DNA from: Heterocephalus glaber | Taxonomy: Eukaryota > Chordata > Mammalia > Rodentia > Bathyergidae | DNA: 64,000 nucleotides | Reading direction: 5' to 3' | Assembly: GCF_000247695.1 (NCBI RefSeq) | Contig: NW_004624844.1 | Coordinates: forward strand, 672,214-736,213 | Part shown: piece after piece, positions 48,142 through 60,522 of the stretch | How positions within the stretch are numbered: position 1 is the stretch's first letter | How the letters are laid out: the number at the start of each line of letters is the position of its first letter | Program-made: the position numbers and the translations under genes | The notes under the pieces: generated by a model | What the model was told of the DNA's origin: nothing | Seen by the model: only the letters and a program-made list of their open reading frames with translations | Databases searched by the model: none

Positions 48142-48258
48142 CTGCACAAATAGACATAAATAAGAGAATTATGATTATGCATTTTATTTAAGGTGTTTGC
48201 TCATTAAAGTCCTCTACCTCACTTAAGGCAAACATAAAAGTGTGTCAGTAACACTCAC

Positions 48259-48531
48259 TGTAGACAGAGACGTGCCCACTGGTGGAGAGACCAAGGGCTG
48301 GGATGGTGAAGGAGTAGATTCCAGCATCTTCCTTGGCCATGTCTTCAATGAGCAGCATATGGGACTGTTTGTCTATAACAATGTGAACCCTGTCACCATG
48401 CTGTACTTCTTGGCCATCTTTCATCCAGACGCCTTCCACATTTTCTAAGGAGACTTTAACTTCGAGCTGGACAATGTCACCTTCACAGACTTTTTGGTCA
48501 CTAAGTCCTTGTAGAATAGCAATGGGTCGGG
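48259..48531 (-). CDS. TTN: Titin exon: Ig I4
   Basis: Phase 1 at both ends (273 nt). The domain runs RPIAILQGLSDQKVCEGDIV to GHVSVYS. It has VEGVWMKDGQEV and DAGIYSFTIP. Neither core Cys is in its usual place; a Cys lies in the A' region (KVCEGD). Confidence 0.96.
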
Positions 48532-48626
48532 CTGTGAAATAGGAGGAGAAAGAGGATGGCATGATCATTTTTATCAATAAACCATAAAGGTGCTCACTGT
48601 AGCCTGACAGGCATAGGAAGACTTAC

Positions 48627-48893
48627 GTTTCATCTTAAGTTTACAAGTTGTCTTTTTCCCATCGACAACGAAGCTGTATTCTCCCTGATCTTCTTTTGTT
48701 ACATCTTTGACTGTAAGATTTTGACGTCCACGGCGAGATGTAATTGAGTATTTGCCATTAGATTTAAGCTCCACGTTATTATGATACCATTTGCCTTCTA
48801 TATTTTCTGGGGATACAATACACTGTAACTCTCCAGAAAATGATTCTGGAACTTCTATGTCCTGAAGTTCTTTCACAAACTCAACAACAGCAC
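48627..48893 (-). CDS. TTN: Titin exon: Ig I3
   Basis: Phase 1 at both ends (267 nt). It runs GAVVEFVKELQDIEVPESFS to TCKLKMK, with LQCIVSPENIEGKWYHNN and F-strand QGEYSFV. The B-strand Cys is kept but the F-strand Cys is Phe. The donor is AAAC/GTAAGT. Confidence 0.96.
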
Positions 48894-49273
48894 CTGAAGT
48901 ACAAGGTAAGGATTAATTAATTCCTTGGGAGAGTTATGTATCTAGACTCAGGAGAGAGATAATTCTTGGAGAACTCTCATCTTCTCCATACTATCAGGAG
49001 TATTCTTAGTATTTAGGTACTGGTAGACTAAGAAATTTTCAATAATAAATTATTTTAAGTTTTAAATCATTTTTGAAAGTAGAGAGCTACATTTCAATAA
49101 AAACTTTAAAGTGATGCATTAAAAGGATCCAAATTGTTAAAATTCTTAATTAGGAATATAATTCCACATGTAATTCTCAAATAATTCTTTTTGTGAAAGG
49201 AAAATTGCATAGCTAACATCACAGAATAAAGGTAGCTTTAAAACTTAAATGATAAAAATCATGATTTTTCTAC
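48894..49273 (-). other. Intron, 380 nt
   Basis: Between I2 and I3; nothing recognised. Confidence 0.85.
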
Positions 49274-49555
49274 CTTCAACAATAAGTTTAGCTGTTGTTT
49301 TGATATTTTCATCTTCCACAAGCACACAGCTATAGTCTTCAGCATCAGATGAGTCAATGGTCAGTACAGAGAGGAAGTGGACCTTTCTGTCAGAGTGCAT
49401 TCTATATTTATTCCCCGTATAAATTTCGATCCCATCTTTATACCATTTCACTTTGACAAATGGCTCTGAAGTTTCACATTCAAATGTTGCCATGGTGTCT
49501 TTTTCCTTAGCAACAACATCTTGTAATGCTTGTGTAAAAGTGATCAATTGCTTGG
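49274..49555 (-). CDS. TTN: Titin exon: Ig I2
   Basis: Phase 1 at both ends (282 nt). One Ig domain begins AKQLITFTQALQDVVAKEKD, with Cys in FECETSEP, Trp in VKWYKDG and F-strand AEDYSCV. It ends AKLIVEG. It is the last domain before I14 in this series with the standard F-strand Cys. Confidence 0.96.
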
Positions 49556-49656
49556 CTATAAGAAAAAGAAAGCACATTGTATTAAATTAAATTCACAATT
49601 TGAATAATGGAGGAATGAATAATGGGGAAGAGAAACTTTTTAAAAAGCACTGATAG

Positions 49657-51778
<2,122 letters not shown>

Positions 51779-51872
51779 CTGAAAGAGAAAAGTCATGATT
51801 TAGAATGAGTAGGGCTGAAAATACCTGTTTAGAAGCCAAGTAATAAGGTATTTTGTTTTTATTTTATTTTAC

Positions 51873-52037
51873 CTTCTACGGTTAATGTCACTGAAATTGA
51901 AGATTTGCCTGCCCTGTTTTGGGCAACCACAGTCCACTCTCCAGAGTCACTGGGTGTTGCCGGGACAATAATCAGTGATTGGGTGCCATCTTCTTTAATG
52001 ACTACTTTATGGGTATAATCATTGACAATTTGCTGGC
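51873..52037 (-). CDS. TTN: Titin exon: second part of Ig Z6
   Basis: Phase 1 at both ends (165 nt). It finishes Ig Z6 with QQIVNDYTHKVVIKEDGTQS, DSGEWTVVAQNRAG and SVTLTVE. The F-strand has Trp-Thr-Val instead of Tyr-x-Cys. The acceptor is GACAG and the donor GAAG/GTAAAA. Confidence 0.95.
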
Positions 52038-52155
52038 CTGTCAAAAAATAAGCACAAAAACAGATTTAAAATAGTTATATTTTGTTGTTGGACACACACA
52101 TAAGCTTGTTTTTATGCTTAATGATTCATGAGCAAAAGAAGCTTATCCTACTTAC

Positions 52156-52412
52156 CATTGTGAAACCAGAATGTCTCTGGCATAGGTCTACCCACAACCT
52201 TTAAGTCAAATCTGGCAGTTTGTCCTTCTAAACATTTGAAAGGAGCAGGTTTTAACACAAAGACTGGTTTATACAGCCTCTCAAGTTGTGATTCATCTGT
52301 TTCCTCCAGCCTACGACCAGGGGACATCCGTGCAGGGGACATCCGTGCAGGGGACATCCGTGCAGGGGACATTCGTATAGGAGACCTGCTCACTGAACGT
52401 GGAGATACAGAC
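52156..52412 (-). CDS. TTN: Titin exon: MSPAR repeats and first part of Ig Z6
   Basis: Entering in phase 2 and leaving in phase 1. The first half encodes a Ser-Pro-rich segment: SVSPRSVSRSPIR, then three tandem MSPAR units and MSPGRR. This is the known Z-disc SP-repeat region, a target for proline-directed kinases. The second half starts Ig Z6 with KPVFVLKPAPFKCLEGQTAR and ends FWFHNG. The repeat is also visible as a 15-base direct repeat in the DNA. Confidence 0.95.
52320..52379 (-). repeat. TTN: 15-bp coding tandem repeat (MSPAR units)
   Basis: The plus strand shows the 15-base unit gggacatccgtgcag in tandem, with a diverged copy at the high-coordinate end. It is read in frame as Met-Ser-Pro-Ala-Arg. 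I recall four MSPAR units before MSPGR in human; here there are three. The number of copies sets the number of Ser-Pro sites. Confidence 0.9.
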
Positions 52413-52869
52413 CTGAAAATCAAAAGCAAAATAGAATATTTTCATGAGGCATATGGAAAACTCAGCAAAGCAAACAAACCTCTTTTTGTCTTACTTGTTA
52501 TTTATTTTAGAATGATTACACATTTTAGAAAGCACTTCATATTCACTAAGATCCAAAATCAAACATAAATTATTTTTGTCCCCAAAGCTATGTTAGTCCT
52601 ATATCCTCAATCCTGGTCAGCAGTCATTTAGCATATCCGGATGCCCAGGCTCAAAACCTTGAAACAATTCTTAATACTGTATTTTCTTCATCACTATGCC
52701 TTCTTGTTTTCACTACCAAAGTATCTTAATAAATATTGGATGGTTAAATTAACTAATAAATATATTTATACAAAAAGAAAAAATATATACTTTTTATTGA
52801 AGAGGAGTGAAAACATAGAAATTATATTTGGAACAAAATTAAACCCTATTGATATATTTCAGCCAGACA

Positions 52870-53030
52870 AGCCTTGCTTTAGAGTTCAGGCACCACCGCT
52901 TACAGGCTGGATGAACTAAGGCAAATTTCATAGGCTCCCACAGCCTCAGTGTTCCCATTTCCAAAATAGCACCAACAATTCCTATGTTGCTGTATAAATT
53001 AAGGTTAACATCTGTAAAGATCACATGCAA
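52870..53030 (+). repeat. Fossil MIR fragment
   Basis: It has a MIR-like order: gccttgctttagagttcagg, cagcctcagtgttcccattt, ccaaaatagcaccaacaatt. It is diverged and was assigned by eye. Confidence 0.45.
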
Positions 53031-53143
53031 ATAAACAAAAACCATTACTGTATTAGATGTAGCACTAGCAAAATGAATAGTGTACTACACTTGATGAAAA
53101 TTCTTTGTTCATCTTCTATAAGGCCAAGAAATAACAAACCTTG

Positions 53144-53222
53144 GCCAGGGATTTAGCTCAGCGGTGCCAATGCCTGTCTTGCAAGCACAAGGTCCTGAGT
53201 TCGATCCCCAGTACAAAAAAAA
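53144..53222 (+). mobile_element. ID-like SINE (tRNA-derived)
   Basis: The body contains AGGGATTTAGCTCAG and GAGTTCGATCCCCAGTAC followed by an A tail. Flanks are similar (aagaaat...ccttgg and aagaaat...tcttgg), an imperfect target duplication suggesting an older insertion. It is antisense to titin. Confidence 0.87.
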
Positions 53223-53398
53223 AAGAAATTAAAAATCTTGGCACTTGTTGGTATTATCTATGGTAAATTTCTGTGATACTTCAGCTCTTGTATTTTTGCT
53301 TGTTTGTTTTTTTCTCTACACAGCAGCAATTTTCTACTGGGATGTTTGCTATTTTAATATAATTTAAGCACTAAAACACTCATTATTACAAGTCTTAC

Positions 53399-53643
53399 CT
53401 GATTCTGCTCACTGGTTCTGGTGTGGGTATGTAAGTTGGAACTCCAAGTGGTGCAGCAGGCTCCACATACAATTTCCCTGAGCAAATTGCATTTCCTTTA
53501 ATATTGCTGGCAAATGCAGTATAGATTCCTTCATCTTCAGGAAGAACAACAGGTATACGCAGACTAGCTCTGCCATCTTGTAGAAAGTCCATTTGGTATC
53601 TTTCTCCATGTTTGATGCGTTTGCCATCTTTGTACCATGCAAT
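53399..53643 (-). CDS. TTN: Titin exon: second part of Ig Z5 and Z5-Z6 linker
   Basis: Entering in phase 0 and leaving in phase 2. It completes Ig Z5 with [36 protein letters not shown] and [14 protein letters not shown] proline-rich stretch, [12 protein letters not shown], follows and leads into the Ser-Pro repeats of the next exon. Confidence 0.95.
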
Positions 53644-53748
53644 CTGCAAAGAATATCATATATTCTTTGTGAATACAATTTGGATAAAACAGTTACAGTG
53701 TAAATTATGAATATCTTTATTATGGCATGATAAATGTTTATATTTTAC

Positions 53749-53982
53749 CTTGGGTAATGGATATCCAGACATCTTGCAATGAAAAGTGACACCCATCCCC
53801 TCAAGAATTCTATAATTCTTGATTCTCAAATCAAATCCTGACTCAACAGCCTCAGATTCAGAAATGTCAACTGCCATCTTTTCTTCTCTGTCTTCTTCAA
53901 GAAGTTCTTCTAATGTAGTTTTTATTATTCTGTATTCAATTTCTTTAATAAGCCTCTCTTCAAAGGAAGAAATATGGAATTC
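53749..53982 (-). CDS. TTN: Titin exon: linker and first part of Ig Z5
   Basis: 78 codons, phase 0 at both ends. It starts EFHISSFEERLIKEIEYRII, passes through an acidic helix-like EELLEEDREEKMAVD, and enters Ig Z5 with ILEGMGVTFHCKMSGYPLPK. The Ig C-strand Trp is in the next exon (IAWYKDG). The donor is CCCAAG/GTAAAA. Confidence 0.95.
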
Positions 53983-54517
53983 CTATGCAGCAAAAAAATG
54001 GTTTGTTAAAAAAATAAATCCTCACTGTTAGAAATTCTTTAAGGATATCTAGTTTCAGAGTTAGGGGCTGACTGAACTCTCTATCTGGGAGAAGATTCCA
54101 GACAACATTTTTGTTTGTTTTGTTTTGGTTTTAAATCTGCATAAGAGTCATCTTTGCCAGAAATGCTTTTGCATCTTGTGTAAAATGGAATTTGTAGAGT
54201 ATAGGGTTTTTGGGGATGTTTATCATACAGATAAAGGGTCATGCTGTGCTGATATTTATCATTTTCTGAATATATGTAATCTCTATGCCTAAAGTCATAT
54301 TTTGTTGCATATATGCAATCCTTGTTTCTCAAGTTTCAGGTGCAACACATCATGAAAATTAAGGAAACCTGTCAACAGTGAACTTGAACCCACAAATATG
54401 TAGTTGCCTAAACTTGACCCCATCACTTGATATTAAAACATCAAGCAAATAAACAAATAGGATATCATGGTAGGTAAGTGTAATTTATGAAATGGACTAA
54501 GTTGTGGTTATGCTTAC
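53983..54517 (-). other. Intron, 535 nt
   Basis: A/T-rich; nothing recognised. Confidence 0.85.
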
Positions 54518-54723
54518 CTGGTCTTCTACAAAAGTTCTGACCATTACAGTATCTTTGGCCATTTTCTTCCTAATTAAGGCCTGTTCTTTTTCATATTCTT
54601 TTTCATAATCAGAATATATGAATCCAGGTGCTATTTCTCCCACTTTAGGTTCTTGAACAAACGCAGTTGTTTGTGTCTGGTAAAGCATTTCTTGCTGGGA
54701 CCTCACGAGTGACTCGTAATCAG
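54518..54723 (-). CDS. TTN: Titin exon: linker between Z4 and Z5, first part
   Basis: Entering in phase 1 and leaving in phase 0, it encodes DYESLVRSQQEMLYQTQTTA and a charged stretch with EKEYEKEQALIRKKMAKD, ending VEDQ. It has no Ig features and is probably helical linker. It runs in frame into the exon at 53749-53982. Confidence 0.94.
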
Positions 54724-54872
54724 CTAGGAGTTAAAAGCATAAGTTTTGTTGTTCTTAGTAAAAAGCATTTATATCCCTATTCATTCAAGCAAGCCATATG
54801 CCAGGAATAGTTAATAACAAAAGGCAGATTTTCCAAATTTCAACTTTCAAATTGCTTGGTAGATTGAATTTT

Positions 54873-54957
54873 TTTTTCTCTTGGTTTTGTTACTGGGAAT
54901 TGAACTCAGGATTTTTTGAGGCAGGCAAGGTGCTACTGAGCTAAATCCCTGGCCCTA
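54873..54957 (-). mobile_element. ID-like SINE (tRNA-derived), diverged
   Basis: It is in the sense orientation, with a perfect 15-base duplication ggtagattgaatttt at 54858-54872 and 54958-54972. The body has a short deletion around the middle (ggattttttgaggcaggcaa). It is in the intron between Ig Z4 and its linker exon. Confidence 0.9.
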
Positions 54958-55084
54958 GGTAGATTGAATTTTGAAACTAAATTTACACTAACAAGTCAAG
55001 CTACTATAAATAGAATTTTAATTAACACTAATTTGGGATCTATCCTAGAGGACTTTCTGATTTGTAGTCATTATTATTCATCTA

Positions 55085-55190
55085 TCTTCCCAAGTCTTGT
55101 GTATTTTAGCTGTTAAATGGGGGAAATAAAGTAACTTCCTCTGAGGGGTGGTGAGCAGATCAAATGAGATAGACTGAGGACGGTCCACTG
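55085..55190 (+). repeat. Possible fossil MIR fragment
   Basis: It contains agctgttaaatgggggaaat and gtgagcagatcaaatgagat, like the MIR words CTGTAAAATGGGGATAAT and GTGAGGATTAAATGAGAT. Confidence 0.35.
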
Positions 55191-55722
55191 TAAATTTGAG
55201 CAGTCAGTAGAGTCAACGGCGACCTACGGATACACTGTTATGTGTGTATGTGATTGCTTTTTTAAAACTATAAATATTATAAATCCTAATTTCTTGCTTT
55301 TCTTTAAAATGTCAGAAGCTCTAGCAACACTGAGCTTGTTGCACACTTGCCTGGCAACAATGCATTGGAGGCAGGGAGCTAAGCCTCCTTGAAGAGGCAA
55401 AGCACATGGCCTCCAGCTTACCATTGTTTGTGCTAATACTTTACTTGCCTGGACTGATGGCAGCTGGATTTAGAATCCTTGCATTGTTTGAGGGAAAGAC
55501 AGAAACTACCCTTTACACCAGATAGAAATGATTGTTTGAACTTCAGAAGTTTGTCCCTAGTTTGGCCTTTGAGGCCATGTGGGTTCAAACATTTCCTCTG
55601 CAGCTGAGGCCGACAGGTGAAGTCTCAGAACAGGGACAGTGTGCTGGACTCTTGTCTAGCACAGTGCTTCACTGCATTTCATCTTTATCATGTGCATATG
55701 AACTAATTAAAGATGCACATAC

Positions 55723-55865
55723 CTTCTTCAAGCAAGGAAGCAGACGCAGAAATTTCTCCGTGCTTATTACGAATAACAATAGTGTACTCTCCAGCATCAT
55801 CAGCAAAAGTCATAGAAATCACCAGTCTGCATTCACCAGTTTGTTTGTTGTAACTTACTTTGTAT
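55723..55865 (-). CDS. TTN: Titin exon: second part of Ig Z4
   Basis: Entering in phase 2 and leaving in phase 1, this exon finishes Ig Z4 with YKVSYNKQTGECRLVISMTF, the F-strand DAGEYTI, and RNKHGEISASASLLEE. The F-strand has Ile where many Ig domains have Cys. The acceptor is ACAG and the donor GAAG/GTATGT. Confidence 0.95.
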
Positions 55866-56902
55866 CTGTATGGAAATAAACAAAAATAGCCTTCATAAAT
55901 AACCCTCTGTGAGTAAAAGAATTGGACTTTTTTGGTAAGTGGATCTATGGTATAAAATTCAACGATCCCAAACATATGACTAAGTTCTACCATGCCCTCT
56001 AATTACAAAATGGATGATAACTGAGAAAATGTGTGGACATGAAAAATGATGGCAAAACAAGTAAACATTTTTATTTTAAAGAATATTTAGATATTTCGTA
56101 ATATTCTTTAAATAAATAATAACATAAGAAAATAATACCGGATGTAAAATAAGTGGCTTCAATGTTTATGTTAGTAAATGATGAGGTCATTTAACAGGTA
56201 TTTTCTTTTTTTGGTACCGGGGATTGAACACAGGTCCTTGTGCTTGCACAGCAGAAGGCAAAACCACTGAGCTAATCCCTGGCCTTAAATCCCTGGCCTT
56301 TCTCTTTGTTCATTATTTTGTTCATTATTTCAGTTGAGAATCAAATGAATAATCAACACAAAACATTACTTTAAATATTTTAGTATATGTCTCTAGAAAA
56401 TTATATTTCTTCCTATTAAATTGACACCTCCATTGTTAGATTATCAGGTTGCCCTTTTCTAACTTAATGAAAAATCATAGGACATTCAGAACTAAATTTT
56501 ATACTCAGTTGCAATAAATTTATTAGCATAGATTTTCATAGCTTTCTTCTTCATTACTTAGCCTCTACTTTTTAGTGACTTATCACATGTTTTTATTGAA
56601 AGCTGTCTCAAGTTCTTTCTGGAAGAGAGATAATGTATGTATATAAAATACTCTATTTCACAGCTTTATCAGTGAATAGACTAGAATATAAAGAAATGCA
56701 TCTTCCATCTACTTTTGTTACATAGCTTTATTTCTAAATAAAACTCGTATAAAGATGTGGAAATATGTCAGAACAGCTCTGAAGGCTCCATAGAAGAGCC
56801 TGAATTTTATGATTGGTGGGATAAGAAATTCTACTTCTTTATAGGTCACATACATATATTACACAAATCTCACAGAATCACATCATTCAGCCGTCAGAAT
56901 AC
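55866..56902 (-). other. Intron, 1,037 nt, inside Ig Z4
   Basis: It holds an ID-like SINE at 56202-56296. Confidence 0.86.
56202..56296 (-). mobile_element. ID-like SINE (tRNA-derived), diverged
   Basis: The complement shows GGCCAGGGATTAGCTCAGTGG and a B-box-like CCCGGTACC end. The A-box end is duplicated (ccctggccttaaatccctggcc). No clear target duplication was seen. It lies between the two Ig Z4 exons. Confidence 0.82.
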
Positions 56903-57118
56903 CTGTATCCAGTGGTGAGAGGAACACCGGATTTTTTCCAGTAGACATGGGGCTTCGGGTTGCCGCCAACCTGGCATTCAAACACAACACTCCCGCCTTC
57001 CACTAGCTTCTGCACCACTGGTTTTGTAATGAAGAAAGGTGCAGTAGGTTCTCCAGGCCCTGCTTGTTCCTCAGTGATGCTGGTATCCATCATGACCACA
57101 TCTCTTGACTCGACAAAG
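56903..57118 (-). CDS. TTN: Titin exon: linker and first part of Ig Z4
   Basis: Phase 2 at both ends. It begins [20 protein letters not shown] and continues into an Ig domain with [12 protein letters not shown], a Cys in FECQVGG and a Trp in VYWKKSG. It stops at TTGYR, so the Ig is completed by the next exon at 55723-55865. Splitting an Ig near the C-D region is typical of the Z-disc part of titin. Confidence 0.95.
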
Positions 57119-57237
57119 CTGGAAAGAGAATTCCCTTCATGTTAGTCAGTTTATGGTTTGCAACTTAGCCAATACTAAGGGCACAAAACATCAAAACTGT
57201 ACCAAAACAGCAACTAACTGGCAAAAGAATGTCTCAC

Positions 57238-57298
57238 CGTTTCTCTTCTGCAGTGTATTTCTCAGCCACAGTTGTTTCCTTGTCAAACTCTTCTGACA
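57238..57298 (-). CDS. TTN: Titin exon: 61-nt linker between Z3 and Z4
   Basis: A short exon, entering in phase 1 and leaving in phase 2, encodes VSEEFDKETTVAEKYTAEEK and the start of an Arg. It is an acidic linker. It is preceded by a TTCTAG acceptor and followed by CG/GTGAGA. Its asymmetric phase means it cannot be skipped alone without shifting the frame. Confidence 0.9.
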
Positions 57299-57487
57299 CT
57301 AGAAGGCAAAAGTTTCTCATTGAAGCGAGCCATTCAGTCTACTTCCCTGCTTAGCACTTTCAGTTAAGTGGACCCCACAGCCTGCCCCCAATTCCAAAAA
57401 GCGACACCGTTATCAGGTGTGCAGAATCTGTACTGGGGGAAGAAGTGCTGGCTAAGAGCATATGACAGCATAAGGACAGCCACTGAC

Positions 57488-57746
57488 CCTGTACAGCCAG
57501 ATAGCAGGATGTGCTAACGGTTCCAGCCTCATTCACAGCACTGCAAGTGAACCGCCCACTGTCCTCCGCGAAGGCTTCGCGGATCATAAGGCGAGCGATT
57601 CCACCCTGGAAGGTTATCTGGAAGTCAATGGAACTTTCGATTTGGTAGTCCTCTCTGTACCATGTCACTTTGGGGGACGGGTATCCAGAGATGTGGCACT
57701 CCAAGGTGACAGATTCACCTTCTATGACAGTTACATTTTTTAAGCC
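57488..57746 (-). CDS. TTN: Titin exon: Ig domain Z3
   Basis: The exon starts in phase 0 and ends in phase 1 (86 codons plus one base). It encodes one I-set Ig domain from GLKNVTVIEGESVTLECH to SCYLAVQ. Visible marks are the B-strand Cys in LECHISG, the C-strand Trp in VTWYRED, and the F-strand DSGRFTC. The donor is CAGG/GTCAGT. Confidence 0.96.
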
Positions 57747-58482
57747 CTAAAGGGAGAAGAAAAAGGAAATAATGATATGTGTGCATATTCATGAATCATC
57801 TTTATATGGTTTAACAAATGTGGGGTTTGAACTTGTATATTTAATTGCTACAAAACGCCTTTTAATCAGGACTCCACAACCATTAGCACATAGTCTCATT
57901 TGGAAGTTGGAATATTCCCAATTTGAAATTAATGCAAGGCACTTCCAACTCCCAACAGTGGAATTAGATTAATAATACATAATCAAGAAATTCCATGCCT
58001 ACTGTCATTTCCACATATTCAAATCCTAAGGAAGCTGGAAGGCACAGCAGCAAATACCACCCATTTTGCAGGGCTTGGCCATGTATCTGCCTTTGGAACG
58101 CACCTGTCCCCTTGTGGGTTCTCCTTCCAGAGAGGAGCTTATCACTTTCTCTATTTTATGAGGCTTGTTTACGTATGCTTTCTCTGATGGCAAGGGAAAG
58201 ATTTCAAAGAGGACTGGATTGGTCTTTCTGTCTCCACAGCTCCCTCTGACATATATTAGAAGCGCATTAAATCCACTGAATACGTGAAAGATACTCATCA
58301 CACAGAATTCTCCTTTCCTTTGCCAAATAGAGTATGGTGTGAAAATTACTTGTAAACTTGTAAAATTATTTGTAAACTCACTAATGCCATTTTCCTAGAA
58401 GCTGAGAAACTGATCTTTGGATACACACATTAAAGTGATTTAACCCAACATGCACAGGGGCCCAATCAACATCTTTACTCAC
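57747..58482 (-). other. Intron, 736 nt
   Basis: Nothing recognised. Confidence 0.85.
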
Positions 58483-58548
58483 CGAGACTAAAGTTGGTGG
58501 AGTAACAGGAATCTCAACAGGTGCAGGCACTCTTGCTGTTTCTGTTAC
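58483..58548 (-). CDS. TTN: Titin exon: 22-codon linker before Ig Z3
   Basis: A small 66-nt exon, phase 0 at both ends, encodes VTETARVPAPVEIPVTPPTL then VS. It is a proline- and valine-rich linker that leads directly into Ig Z3. Its acceptor is TTCTAG and its donor TCG/GTGAGT. It is too short to be found from open-frame length alone; it was recognised by homology and splice phase. Confidence 0.9.
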
Positions 58549-58772
58549 CTAGAATTTTTAAAAAGGGTGTTACAACAATGCCCATGAAATTAACAGAAAT
58601 CTCATAACTCTTAGTGCATGGAAAATTACAAAAAAGGTTTCTGAGAAAAAGTCTTCTGACCCATAGCATGCTGGGTAAAAGGAAGTCTGAGCACAGTAAA
58701 CAGGAAGGCAACACGTGATCAGCCACTCTGCTGTGGGAGTGGAATCGACACAGCATGCCACCCACCACCAAC

Positions 58773-59051
58773 CTTGGCCTCACGTCCGTGCAGGACTTTC
58801 AAGCGCTCTTCACGGACTGTAGTGCCAGTGATGCTCACCCCTACTTCCTTTCTCACTTCAATGCCAGCTTGACTCTTGTAAGTGTCTGGCATGTCAGCGA
58901 AGGGGAACTGTGGCGAAGGGGTGGGCTCTGGCCTGACTCTGGTCTCACCGGGCTTCACGGTAGGAGCTTTCACCGACTTGGTGATCTTCTGAGCAGACGT
59001 GACTGACAGCTCCTTTTGTAATGTGGCAATAGCACTGCCAGCTAGCGATGC
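58773..59051 (-). CDS. TTN: Titin exon: Z-disc insertion, SVKAPTVKPGETRVRPEP segment
   Basis: The exon has 93 codons, phase 0 at both ends. It starts ASLAGSAIATLQKEL after a GTAG acceptor and ends LHGREAK before a GTTGGT donor. It encodes disorder-prone Z-disc insertion sequence with TPSPQFPF and a conserved KEVGVSITGTTVREER segment, and no Ig fold. It joins the preceding exon in frame. Confidence 0.94.
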
Positions 59052-59398
59052 CTACGTGGGAAGGGAGTCAGAAGAGAAAGTCACTTAATTGTCACCTGAG
59101 TCGTCATTCAGAGGTGCTTCACCACTAAGTGCATTCCTGTACTCCGTCTATTTTCTCTATGGTCTGTTTTTTAATGCTGTTATTATCACTCTTACAGTTA
59201 TTTAAAAAAAGTTAAAGATAAGCCAATTTCTTCCTGTTTGTAAAATAAATATTAAAATATCACTTTTAAAGAGTCACATGAAGAATTCCTTATTTTACAG
59301 CTGTTATCATAAAGGACCAACGATCTTCTAAAGCTTGGTCATGAATTTTCATGTAACCAGCCTGATAAATGCTGGATTTAAAAATACTACTGTGGAGG

Positions 59399-59480
59399 GG
59401 TGGGGATTTAGCTCAGTGGTTCCACCGCCTGCCTTGCAAGTGCAAGGACCTGAGTTTGATCCCCAGTACCAAAAAAAAAA
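59399..59480 (+). mobile_element. ID-like SINE (tRNA-derived)
   Basis: It has a well-preserved body with TTTAGCTCAGTGGTTCCACC and GAGTTTGATCCCCAGTACC and an A10 tail. The flanks share an imperfect tactactgtgg / tgctactgtgg duplication. It is in the intron between the two Z-insertion exons. Confidence 0.88.
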
Positions 59481-59857
59481 CCAAAACTGCTACTGTGGGA
59501 AATTCAAAATCAAGAACTTTTGAAATAATTTAAAGATTTCCTGTTATTCTGTTGCTGTCTACAGTTATTTGGTTTCGATAGTAATTTGAGAACATCTCAA
59601 GTATAGGTAATAAATCCATCTTATGCATAATTCTTTGAAGACATGGAAGGTTTGGATTTCTAAGATAAGTTCTTAGAAAAAAAAGCAAGAGTAATTAATT
59701 TTTAAGTTATTATGTTCTGTCAACTTGTGAAAGTTTTACATGAATTTTACATGTATTTTTACTTTCCCTTCATGACAGAGTTAATAAGGAATGGAATAGG
59801 ACACACATCCAGGGCTGTTTGATTCCACAATCCAACTCAACTGCCACACAAGCTCAC

Positions 59858-59941
59858 CTCTTGATTTTGTGTATTGAGTAGAAGAATATGTGATTTCTCA
59901 ATGTCTGCCTTGATTATTAAAATATGTTCTGTTAATTTACT
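59858..59941 (-). other. Candidate 84-nt cassette exon (unconfirmed)
   Basis: A 28-codon open stretch, SKLTEHILIIKADIEKSHIL then LLNTQNQE, sits between a TTTCAG acceptor and a strong GAG/GTGAGC donor, phase 0 at both ends. Both neighbouring titin junctions are also phase 0, so inclusion keeps the frame. I do not recall it in human titin. It could be a chance open frame. Confidence 0.25.
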
Positions 59942-60296
59942 CTGAAATGTCTCACAGCATAAGGGAAACTTTACCATGTAAGACACTACCATTTCCAAAA
60001 TCATCAGAACAGTAGTAGTCAAAATAATTGAGTTTGAGCTATCCCTGAAATGTGAAACAGACAAGTCTGTGGATTTTGACCTCACAGGTGGAAAATTATC
60101 ACCAGCTACTCTAGGATCCCCCTGGTGGACAAAATTCAGAAAACCAAACCTAAGAGGCACCTTGAGTCCCTGTGAAGACAACTGTCATTAGAAAGAGGTA
60201 TGGACAGTGCCCTCACACCAAGGAACTTTACATTTTATGTCGACACTTATTCTCATTGAGCTAATCATTTCTTTGTCATGCTCGGTCACTTCTTAC

Positions 60297-60419
60297 CTCA
60301 TATCCATGTTCTGTCTTTGGAACAGTAATTTTCGAAACGGTAAAGTGAGGACTGGCCGTGCGGGGGCGTTTATCCACATGGACTAATCTTTCTGTTGTTA
60401 GATCTGTAGTTTTCTTGAT
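60297..60419 (-). CDS. TTN: Titin exon: Z-disc insertion, TTDLTTERLVHVDKRPR segment
   Basis: The exon has 41 codons, phase 0 at both ends, with a TGCAG acceptor and a GAG/GTAAGA donor. The peptide runs from IKKTTDLTTERL to PKTEHGYE and has no Ig features. It is part of the non-repetitive Z-disc insertion between the Z-repeats and Ig Z3. It is basic and rich in Ser and Thr, including a TASPH site of the Ser-Pro type. It is nearly identical to the recalled mammalian sequence. Confidence 0.93.
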
Positions 60420-60522
60420 CTGCATTAAAATGAAACTCAGTGACAGCACATTCCCAGAGGACCACAGTGGCTGAGGTTGCATTTCCACGAACAGGGGGAA
60501 GAGCCTGCAGGTCCACACTCAC

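Larger units (their letters stand above)
52413..53398 (-). other. Intron, 986 nt
   Basis: It holds an ID-like SINE at 53144-53222 and a probable MIR fragment near 52.9 kb. Confidence 0.87.
54724..55722 (-). other. Intron, 999 nt
   Basis: It holds an ID-like SINE at 54873-54957 and a possible MIR remnant near 55.1 kb. Confidence 0.86.
59052..60296 (-). other. Intron, 1,245 nt, with possible cassette exon
   Basis: It holds an ID-like SINE at 59399-59480 and the 84-nt candidate exon at 59858-59941 described in the findings. Confidence 0.82.

Noticed and set aside
58514..58783. Minus-strand open frame spanning the intron between two Z-insertion exons
   Set aside because: It is in a different frame from the exons and the known protein joins 58773 to 58548 directly.
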